DNA of 64,000 bases from Hericium rajendrae. Its lineage: Eukaryota; Basidiomycota; Agaricomycetes; Russulales; Hericiaceae. The position numbers and the translations under genes were made by a program. Below are positions 48,799-61,074 of this stretch, in pieces. Location of the stretch: the NCBI GenBank assembly GCA_033439255.1, contig CM065882.1, positions 2,046,001 to 2,110,000 of the forward strand, in the 5' to 3' direction. The stretch's first letter is position 1, and every line of letters begins with the position of its first letter. The notes below the pieces were generated by a model. The model had not been told where the DNA came from, searched no databases, and saw only the letters and a program-made list of their open reading frames with translations.

Positions 48799-49272
48799 AT
48801 TCCGTCTACATGACGAGAAAATGATGCTCGACATTGTTTGCGCCTGAGCCTTACCAGAAACCAGAGATGCAGCCAAAGTGAAGGACAGACGCGAGACTTT
48901 CGTCGAGCGCGCTCGCTGGCTGTGCTTACCTAAGCAAAGTAGAACGGCGCGTCGCGGACTGGTTCTGCTCAATTGCTGCAATGGCTCTGGGTGCTGTGGT
49001 GTCATCTCTGCTGGCATCATAGGTACTTTCTCCAAGATTATGGTCATCCCAACGTCTAAAAATACTATGATTTCGAGGTGACTGACAGAACATGCACATC
49101 GGCCGTGTTCAAGGCATGCAGAAGCAGCAGGTGTCGGCCGTAAGGTCTGCCGGATTATGCCGAGAGCAGCAAGGGGGCATGACTCGAAGTTTTGAGCAGC
49201 TTCAAATGAGCTCCACTCAAATCGCTTGCTTTGACAACCAACCCTCCCACTCCTTCCCGAACATACAAAAAA
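48799..49272. promoter_or_regulatory. Divergent promoter region, mL46 and homocitrate synthase
   Basis: The region of 474 bp between two divergent starts. A long minus-strand frame crosses it (48775-49755) but opposes conserved coding sequence and shows no domain. It presumably holds both promoters. Confidence 0.6.
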
Positions 49273-51065
<1,793 letters not shown>

Positions 51066-51724
51066 GCCGCTCCCCTTTCCCCCACTCCCCTCTAGAATAG
51101 ATTTCTACACCGTAGAGACAGTGCTAGAAATACTTGCTAATAGGTCCGTCGACGTGCGTCGGCGCTCACGTTCCTTCATCGTGTACCATCTTTCTCCCCT
51201 TGCATCCTCCCTGTAGAGTGTACAACACCTCCAAAAAAGTCGGCACGTGCGGACGCGGACCGTAGGAGAAGAGTTGCATGGTGTCTGTATTCTTACAATA
51301 TCTACGCGATGCATAGCAATCGCAAGCAATATATCGTTGCTCAGCTTGTTTATCCTGCTGTCTACTCGTAAGGGTGAAACTGGCCGGACATATTCCAGTG
51401 TTCAACTAAGAACTCGAGTCTGAGCTCGCTCGTAGATCAAATATCTGACATGGCATGGCATATCGTGACAATGGACAGAATTCGCGAATTATGACTACAC
51501 CAAACGAAAAGGACTTCGTTTATCGAGAGACAGGGAATAACTAAAATATGACAACTAAGACGCTACAGTGACAACAGATGCAAAGGGCGAGCAGGAGCGG
51601 ACCAGGCGAGACAGTGTGGATAGGATGCCAGTTAGGTTCAGATGCTGAAAAGAAGGGCGAAGGCAAGGCGCATAGATAAATTGGGGAGGCGTCCGGACGT
51701 CTATGCCCGATAAATAAGTGGAGG
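51066..51724. other. Convergent 3' region of homocitrate synthase and histidine kinase
   Basis: About 660 bp of 3' flank. Frames to 81 codons on the minus strand match no family. I see no RNA gene or repeat. Confidence 0.55.
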
Positions 51725-54700
51725 TCATGAGATGCCGAGGCGATGGAACATTTCAGTGAGGGTCTTGAATGCAACGGGTTTGACAAGGCTGGAGAGGCAT
51801 CGATGAGTATGATGATGTGAAAGTGCTTTCAGGTGATACTCACTAGCCATCGACTCCCGCTTCAAATGCCCTCCTCTTGTCATCGAGGGATGACATACCA
51901 GTTAGCGCCAGTATGCGAGCAGGTCGGTCTTTCTCGGTGCGCGTCGCCTCGATACTTCGTATCCGCAAGGCCGCTCCCACACCTGTACCCAGGCTCAGTA
52001 TAAGTGTCACGGTGTAAGAGACCGGCTGCTTACCGTCGAGAACTGGCATTGAAAGGTCAAGTAGAACGACACTGAAAGAATTCATGAATACAGCAGCATG
52101 ACATCAGACGGGTTTGCTTACTCAAAATGACCGTCAGACTCAAAGACATGCACGCCCTCTAGGCCATCCTCCGCATCGCGGTATTCATAGCCCTGCAAGA
52201 TACGTCAATTTCATCTCATAAAACCAGCTTTGGGAACACAGCTTACCTTGCTTTGCAGCCACCGGACGCTTAAAGGAAGCTTCAGCCTCATCTGCATTAC
52301 AGACAACAGAAGGATGTACGTACAGGAGATTTCGAAGCACGCTATTGTCCTCTACTACAAGGACCCGTATGCGATCCTTCGATTCAAGGGAGTTGATTGA
52401 CGTCCTCAGCAGCGTCCTCCATTGCCTACCGCAATCGTCGGACTCGACGTGCTGTGCGTGTGGCTGAGAGATCGTGTCCGAAGCATGGACGCCATGTCCG
52501 GGTTCAATTCCCCCTCCTCCTCTTCCGAAGGACTAGCCATAGTGGCCCAAGATGCCACGGGATGCACCGTGATAGACCGCGGACCCATCAACGGCCGACG
52601 AGAAGGCGGGCCCTGCCCTGACGACTCTTCCGAGTTCCGACGTGCGACAGCAGGAGCAACAGGAGCTTGAGAATTGAGGTACTTCACCGACTGCGGGAAA
52701 GTGACATTCTGGTGTGAAGGACTGCCGGCCATGCTCGGGGCTCCAGTAATGGTCGGTGAATGCCTACCGATTTTGAGGGCGTGCAGACACAAGTTCAATA
52801 TGGCCCGCAGCCGTGACGGCCCCCCAGGCTTGTATAGCACGCGACAGAACCCACCGATCCGCTCATAATCGTTGACGGTCGTCATGAGCCGCTCACTTCC
52901 GCGGGCAGTCGTGAGGATTACAAATGGCCTGCTGGCATCCCTCTGGTCGACAGCTTGCTGCAATGATGATAAGTCCTCGTTGACGATGACCACGTGTCCG
53001 CTTGTACCGTCGGGAGCGATCTGGAAACCCCACCATGCTGTTAGGTAGTGGACGAGCACCTTGTGCAGAAGGAGTACGCCACGATGCGAGTTATCGAAGC
53101 CGACGAGTGAGACAGTCCGAGGCTCCTCGAGCTGAAGAGGATCCATGACCGACGGCTGTGGGTCACCGTTCTCAAGCAGGTCTGCAGTGAAGGTGACTTT
53201 GATCTCAGTACCGACGTTCTCTGCACTCCAGACGTCGACCTTGCCGTCGACACCTTTCGACTGAACGATGCTGTTGACGATGGCGAGCCCAAGTCCCGTG
53301 CCAGTCTGCATAGGGTTTTCTTGCGAGAACGGGTGGAAAAGTTGATTCTATAAGAGACATTGAGCGCAAATTCTCATCCACGATGTCATCTCTCCACGGT
53401 ACCTTCAAGAAATCCTGGCTTATTCCCTGTGGGTCTTGTCAGCACGTTTGGAGAGACGAGAGAGCGATGCTTATTACCTTGCCTGTGTCAATTACCGACA
53501 GCTCTATTTTGGTCTTGTTAGCGGGTGTATCTGAAGTCCGTGGCAACTGGCGCAAGACAACGTGAACGTATCCATCCTGACACAAAGTCTCAGTCCAATG
53601 AACACAAATAGTACGGATACCGATGCTGACCGTAGTGAACTTGAGACTATTTCCGAATATATTCATGAGAACCCTCCTGATGCCCCCCCGTTCGCACTTG
53701 ACGGTCCAGCCTTTGCCCTGATGGAAAATATCAGCTTCCACAGCAGTGACAGTGGTAGTTTGGCTCACCTTCTCATGGTCACCGATCTCTATGACGATCT
53801 CTACATGTTTCGAAGCCTTGCTCATATCCTGCTGGGGCGGCGAATACAAACTTCCTATCTCCGAGTCGTTAAGCATAGATGTCCGGGCGCGATAGCCTAT
53901 CCAACAACCCTCCACGGCCTCTTCCACGAACTGCATCAAGTCCACCCTATAGGCCGATAGCTAATTAGATGGGTGTCTACACCTCGGGAAAGTTGCGACT
54001 CACTTGGTGGAACTGATAACATTCTCAACGCCACCGGCTTTCGAGTTTCCACTGAGCTTAGTGAAATCTAAAACATGGTTGACGGTCTCAACCAGGGACG
54101 TTCCGCATGCTTGTACTGTTTGCAGGAACGAGACCTGGCTGTGGTTCAATGGAGTGTCAAACAGTAGCTCTGCTGCTGCAAGGATGCCATGCAGTGGTGT
54201 CCGTAGTTCATGAGAGATGCTGATAAAGGGAGACGATGAGCATTGAGCGAGACAGCCCAGCGTTAGCCTTACTTTGAAATGAACAGGCTTTTCGCCTTAT
54301 CCGCAAGGGTCATCCTGCGTTTCAGAACCGCAGACAGAATGATGACGCCTAATCCGCCTACGTCAGAAGCTAGGCAAAATCAAATGAGCACTCCTTACCT
54401 ATGGCGCGGAGGTAGGACAATTCATGGCCCTCGAGCTATAAACCCATCTTGAGCAAGGGGTGCAGTTTTCACAAGAAGAACTTACGAAACGTTGTCCATG
54501 TTCCGACGAGTTGTATGCACAGATCATAGCAAATGGTCGCTTGTCGATGTTAAATATTGGAACACCTGCACAAAAAAATGAATATCGGCCCTGCCCCATC
54601 CCCAATGGAGCCATTTCTCACTTAATGCATACTGGATGCCGTTCGGGATGAACGGCTTCAGCGGACCAGGAACCAATCCCTCGGAGATACGGCCCTCCGG

Positions 54701-57700
54701 ATACTTCATGAACGCGTCATAGAGCTTCGTCGATTCCTCTGCCGACAGCACGTGCGACGCGGTACCAACGGAGGCGTCCGCGCTGTGGACGATCACAGAC
54801 ACGTTCCCCTCCGCACTGATCGTTTCGACAACTTCGCCGTGCGACACATCCATGACGATGGCGCCTTCGACGTCGAGCGTCTTCTTAACGAGCCTCGCGG
54901 CACGCTCATAGACTTTGTCCATGGAGAACTTGGAGCCCAGGCTGTCCTGCAAATTGCTGGTCTCCGAATCGATCTCAAGGCATTCGCGGGTAAATTGCTC
55001 CATCTGCCGGCAGACTCAGAAGCTGGAAAAGGGGAGAACAAACGTAAACTCACAGAGGTCTGTATTCGATCACGAATCCGAAGCTGGATCTGCGGGGGGT
55101 TTAGTACCAGTTCCGAGTATCTCGGATTACGTCCACCGACCTTGTCCCTCCACAGCTCCATCTCCCGCATAGCGATGGCCTAGTCTTCAGTCAGATGAAT
55201 GTCCATGCTCCCACCGGACCGACGCACCGCAAATTCCTTCAGGGTATGCCGTTGCCGCGGATTAAACTCCGTACGCGGCACATCGTCCATAATGGCCAGC
55301 GTGCCAACGTTGTACCCATCCTGCGTCCGCAAAGGCGCTGCCGCGTAAAAAGCGGACACGCAGCGGACCCGTGACGAGCGGCTGTATGACAAGTGAAAAT
55401 TTGTTTCCCCCGCGACAAAAGACGATCCATACATTCCGGGCAAATCGCCAATCCTCCAACGTATCAAGAATGACAGTCGGCTCGTCCCCTCTACCGAAGA
55501 TGCTCAGTCAGTTTACGCAGTTAGCAGACAAGCGAAGGCTTTACCGCTGTAATATGGTGTGTGCACACAGCGAGGCGGTCCTCGGATAAGTTTGTACCCC
55601 GATACCGGCTGCAATAATCAGGGGAACGCGCAGCACGCCCATAAAAGTAGAACGTACATTCACATTTGAACCACCTGCACACAGCCGCAGACCGGAATTA
55701 ACATTCTAGATGAGTCAACGTCTGTCGCCAGGACTTACTGTTCTGTTCCGTCGACCAGGCCGATGCCCACCGCCTTCGTATTGAAGACCAGCTTCGTAAG
55801 GTGCTCGATCCGGTCAAAGTTCGCGTCCGGCCCGGTGTTCCAGATGTTGAACTGGTAGAGCGCACGCCGGCGCTCGAGTTCGTCGGGTGGATATGGGGGC
55901 GCGAGGTAGCCCAGCTCCATGAACATGGACTCTTCCTTGATAGCGCGGCTGGCCTTGAGCGACGCAGCCGCGTCCGAGCCCGACCGATGGCTGTGAAAGT
56001 GCGTTTCGTGTGCATGCGAATTTGGAAGCGGCGATGACGTCTGGCGCGTGAGGCAGACCCGGCGCGGTATCGCAGGCACCGTATGCACGTCCGTCTCCAT
56101 GGGGGGCGCGGTATTTTGCCGCTGCAGCGCGTGCATATCCCTTCCCATGGCCACGGCGTCTGTACTGCTCCGGGAAGACCCCGACGTCATAGAAGCCGGA
56201 TCGCCTGCCGACCCGAAGTAATCGTCCTCCTGCTCGGTCCTGTGGGACACCGGCGCGGTGGCAGCAGGCCTGGCAGGGGCTGCAGTTGCGTGCTGGAGAT
56301 ACGAAGGGAAATCTGACGGATCGGATAACGGGTCCGGGGAGTTGAACACAGGTGGAGTAGACGCTGGGCTGCCCTGGATTGGATGTAAACCCTCCCCTGG
56401 GTAGTCAACATCCTGCGCGCCCTCCCAAAAACTGTCTAGGCGCGTCCGTCGGCCCGGAGACAGGGGACCACTGCCTGTAAAGTGCTCTTGCGGGTAAGAG
56501 CCGGGGATCGCGGCGGTCACACCGCGCATGGGATCCATGAGCTCATGTTCGGGAGACGGGAGGGCAAGGGGGGCGATGCTGACGCGTGCGGCTGCCCAGC
56601 GCATCGCCGCAGCTGCGGCAGCCACATCTGTATGCGGTGGTGCAGGGAGGGAGTCTAGCGAAAGCGGGGGCGCCGCAGATGAAGAGCGAATGTCAGCAAA
56701 GGAGCTACGGAGACGGCTGGGATTCGAGGAGGCGGAGGGAGCAGCCGGTGGACGCCGCGATAGTGACGGCACGCGGGGATGTAGTGATGGTGACGGCAAT
56801 GGACTCCTGATCTGGACGTGGGACGCGTCTCGTTGTTGCGATGGTGTCTTAGGCAACAACTTGGTCGCCCCCGCGACCCCAGGGGTGGACGGTACATCAT
56901 TCGGAGCCGGACGGGGCAAGGAAGGAGGTATAACGAAATCAGCTGCAGGTGGTGTCTCGAGATGCAGATTCTGAGCGAGGTCGCCGGGTGCGGGTGATGC
57001 CAAAAGCGACGATGCGTGATACGGAGCGTCGGATTGAAAGCAGGATCGGGGTGGATGGGGCGTTCTATGGGGATCCCAGCGACCCATAGAGTACGCGAGG
57101 ATAAAGCTTGCCCAGTCATAATCGGCGATGGAGGGCTCCGGCCTTGTATGGGGACGAGACAAGTCGAGGGAGCGATCGCTGGGAGTGGACGGATCGAGAG
57201 CTATCGGCAACGACCCTGCGTTTACGAGCGCATATGAGCGCAAGGGCGCGATCACAGTCAAAGTGTAGCTCACCAAGATCGGATCTCTTTCCCATTTCCT
57301 CGCGCAGATTGGTTGCGGAACGATGCGTCCCCCTCTCGAGTGCAGGCATGGAAGCCGGGACAGACGTGTGCGCGCGACCTGTCTCTAAAACTCTAGTGAG
57401 GAACCCCGAGTTGGGGGCGGAATCAGATCTGGGAGAGCTGAGTGGAGTGTTGCCCTCGCTGGCCGAAACGGGCGGGGGCATAGAAGGGAGATGGAATGGC
57501 TTCTCGTCGGCAGCAGAAGCCGTGGATGGCCTAGGCGAACGACGTGTGCCGCGTTTGGCGGGCGTCAGAAGGACATGCGGCACGAACGACACCGGATGCT
57601 GCTGTGCGCTCAAGGAAAGCGGCAGGGTGTCATTAAGCAGGAAGCTCGAGGGAGGGCTAAGGGGATCGGTCGGCAAGCGCACCGGTGGCTGCTCGTCTTC

Positions 57701-57703
57701 CAT
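51725..57703 (-). CDS. Hybrid histidine kinase with GAF domains and receiver
   Basis: A large cytosolic two-component sensor, probably signalling through HPt to the stress MAP kinase path. The disordered N-terminus (about 600 aa, Pro/Ser-rich) includes a fungal-conserved ADYDWASFILAYSMGRWDPH. Next: ALYQFNIWNTGPDANFDRIE into a GAF domain (VGIGLVDGTEQWFKCEC, RTQDGYNVGTLAIMDDV), then a second GAF-like unit (FSMDKVYERAARLVKKTLDV). The kinase core shows H-box SISHELRTPLHG, N-box NIFGNSLKFT, G1 DTGKGIS and G2 QTGTGLGLAIV. A degenerate receiver-like stretch (VVIVNEDLSSL, ILTTARG, VLYKPGGPS) precedes the true receiver: VLVVEDN, phospho-Asp in VVLLDLSMPVLDG, LTGMSS and YLVKPVAFK. About 15 exons, roughly 1,600 residues. 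The start at 57703 is the first ATG of the frame. Confidence 0.88.
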
Positions 57704-58070
57704 ATACTTAAACGCGTCGCCAAAAATTGCAGGGCCGAGGGCCGAGCACGAGGGAGTCGAAAGTGGAATGCGGTCAAGGAGCAGAGAAAGAAGGAATATT
57801 AGGAGGACGCTGCGCGGGCTCCTGGGCGATCAAGCTGTGCTATGGATGCGCATAGGGGCGAACTGAAGAGTCCAGCAGAAGATGGAGTAGAGGGAGGAGA
57901 GCGATGGGACGTGATCTGCTTCATCCAAGTCGAGCGGGAGAGCGACGCTCCACTTGCCTGAAGCTGACTCAATTCTTTTTACTCCGCGGCTCTCAATTTA
58001 CGGCATCCCCCCTCATCATATTTCGTTTGCTACAACACACTGCCATAGTCCCTTTTCTACACAACACGAA
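57704..58070. other. Region between histidine kinase start and dolichol kinase end
   Basis: This holds the kinase promoter and 5' UTR and the 3' flank of the next gene on the same strand. No further feature is apparent. Confidence 0.6.
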
Positions 58071-61000
58071 CTACAAGTCTCCGATCGTCAGCACGCTCCA
58101 CATATATACCGGTAGGGTGAGGTTATCGTTCTGCACAGACAGTCCTTCCAGCACCGACGACATCCCGATGATCACTGCGTAGCGCACCATCTGCCAAGAC
58201 ATCTTAGACTCCTCTCACATACGCACTGAATACATCGCAACTCACCGAAAAGTCCTCCGTAAGCCCACAGAGCCGTAGCATCCATGCAACCGCGACGACC
58301 GAGATCGTGAACGCTGCACTTCCTTCCACCGTCTTTGACGTCGTGGGGGACCACTTGTGTCTCCCGAACCGCTTGCCCACGACGGATGCCTGTGGTCACA
58401 TAATTCAGCCAAATAAGTTCATCGCAGCGTGGACCATCGAACACTGACCACCGCATCTCCCACACCTACCGCCAGCACGCCCGAGTACTGCAACAACCGC
58501 GACGGCCTGCAACGAAAATCAGCCTATGACGTCACGCAAATCGAAGAGCCAACGCACCCCTCGAACCACAGTGCGCCCGCGCACCCCGTTAGCAGGTAGA
58601 AGTGGCTCAGAATCGCCGTCCCGCTGTCCTTGTGGTCGAGAAACTCGTTCATGAACAGGTGTACGCTCGCGCCGAACGGGTACAGCGCAAAGTATCGCAC
58701 GTACTCCGCGAACGTGAACAGCGCGAACGCCGCGCTGAACGACAGGTGCGTGAACGCGGGGTCCGCCGCAATCCCTGGCAGGAACATCAGGACGGCCTCC
58801 GCGTGGAAGAACTTGCGCCGCGCGTTCAGCCCCAGCGTTGGCACCCGCTTGTCCGCCGCGTCGAGTGCCGCACCGAAATTCGCGCCATTCGGAAAATTTG
58901 GGAGATTCGGAAGGTGTGGCATCGTTACGGTGGGGAAGGTAAGTCCCATCGCAGAGGTCGGCGGCGGGAGGGGCGTCGTAGGCGGGCTACTTGGCTCGCT
59001 GGGTGCTGCTGCTCCATTCTCAGTGGGTTGCGGTACGAAGCTCTCGCTTAATCCGGTGGGACCGCGTATGCGGAACCGCCGCGAACGGGCTAGCTGCCTA
59101 TTCCACCCCCAGATGCTGATAGTCGCTAAACTCCCCCAATATGCCAGTAGCGCGACCCTAGTCCATTTACTCCTGCCTTCGAAGAGCCAATATATCACCC
59201 AGAGCCAGGGATCCCGACTCTGGAGGCACCAGCGCGTCCACATACCGATCAGGCCGCCGACGATGAGCAACGCGCCCAAATAAAATCCAGCGGCGAGCGC
59301 TCGGCGGTGAGTTTCCTTTTCTTGGGGAAACCGCAGACGGCGGACGGGTCTTTGCGCAATGTGCCGGGACAGCACGAGGACGGGAGATAGTAAGAACCCT
59401 GTCATGAACGACCCGGGGATCAAGGCAATCTGGAAGATAAGGAGAGGTGTAGGAAGACGGTAAGTCTTGATGTACGGCGTAGACAGTGGCCATATCTACG
59501 GTGAGAAACTGCCTGTGAGCAGGCAGCGAACGCACAGAACAAGATTACTAGACTGACCCTAGCTATGGTGAGATTGACCAACTCCATATACAGTGCCGTT
59601 GCACCGAAGGCCGTGAGACCAAGTTCGCCCAGGGTAAAACCGCGATGGGCCAGCCTGATGGCACTATACAGAGTGAACTGATAAAATGTTGAAGCGACAG
59701 CAATATCGAAGTACGTCATGTCTGCAACCAGACCATCAGCAAGCTTCATGAATAATTTAGTGTGAGTCTTACTTTGCCAGATGCCAATGCTCATTTCTTG
59801 GAATAAATATCGAAGCGCAAGGAGGCTGGCAGTGACAGTAAAGGTGAAGGCAACGTAATACCATGCTCTGCGCGCCTCGCTCCGCGGTACGGATCCTCGC
59901 TCACCCTCGACAACAGCGCGCCGTCTGCGGTAACGGGCCTCAAACCACCATGACGCGCACACATGAATCAATGTCAATGTCCCGCACAGGGTAGCGAGGT
60001 GCACTGCGTTGTGGCGGGAAGCCACGAGGGCTTCAAGTGCGGTGAGGGGATTGCCAGAATTTGGGAGCGTGAGAGGGGGTTCGATGTACCAGAAAGGGGG
60101 GAGAGATATGCTATCGGTGGTGGTATTTGCAGTCTTAAGGGACGAGTAAAGGAGGGAAGATGCAATGAGAGGGCCGAGGATGACGCCAGACAGCAAGCCG
60201 TCATCAGTTGAAGTTCTGGATGAACGCTGGTCAACGGAGAACCAGGCTAGCGAAGGATCGGACATACCTGTAGTTTTTGGGTACCGTCATCCATACATAA
60301 CCGAAATTATCCTTGCGAGGAATGCTTGGTGGAGGTAAAGCCGACCGCTTCTGTTCTCGGAGGCTGGGAGATGCGGGGCGGAGAGGTATTGCTGGGGGGG
60401 ATTTCGGACTGGGTACTGCAGGAATAGTTGAGGATGTGATATGTATCCGTATTATATAAATAAGTGAGGCAAGGGCGAGGAGACCGATTTCTGCGACACA
60501 GGGGAAGATGGGTCAGTTTAGAAAACCGCAAATGCAGGTTAGACAGACCTATGGATAGCCATGCAGTAGAGGAGTTATTTGGATCAATGGCAACGAGTTT
60601 ACCCGAGACGAAACAAAGAGCGAAAAGCAGCAAGAGGCATTCGCCGGCATACTTGGCATCCATGGCGAACTTGAAACTGATGTGCGTCATGGGCACCCGA
60701 AACGAGAAGCTCATCTCCCCAGGAAGGACATGACGTGAATCGGACGCGGCTGTCTGCCTAGAACGGAAGTACGCAGAAGGCGATGGTGTTCGGGCAGGAT
60801 ATCCAGATCCGTTGGTAGGAGGGGCTGGGGAACGCGACCGGGTGAACGAGCGGCGTGCAGGTTTCGTGCTTCTTCGCTTTAAGTCGTCCGCATCAAGTAT
60901 AGGCCGGCGGGGACTCGCAGAACGAAGAGTCAAGGTCGACGATCTCTTCAGACCATTGGTGCTGCCAGAAGCTTCATGGTACGAACTGCGCCTTCCGCTA

Positions 61001-61074
61001 ACCACAGTCCCCGCACCATCGCTGTCGTCCGAATCATCCTCTGAACTCGGCCCGGACGCAGAACTACGAGACAT
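58071..61074 (-). CDS. SEC59: Dolichol kinase (SEC59-like)
   Basis: An ER membrane CTP-dependent kinase that makes dolichyl phosphate for N-glycosylation. The C-terminal catalytic region reads RRKFFHAEAVLMFLPGI, MNEFLDHKDSGTAILSHFYL, LLQYSGVLAVGVGDAVASVV, and GKRFGRHKWSPTTSKTVEGS. The GDAVASVVGKR..KW block is the CTP-binding signature and is formed across two introns. Many hydrophobic segments precede it (VILGPLIASSLL, HLATLCGTLTLIHVCASWW). The N-terminal part (SRSSASGPSSEDDSDDSD, FKFAMDAKYAGECLLLLFAL) joins by an intron at NYR|TSTDDGLLSGV. I start at the ATG at 61074. An open frame upstream at 61231-61668 may be an extra 5' exon but does not splice in phase with the sites I see. Confidence 0.85.
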
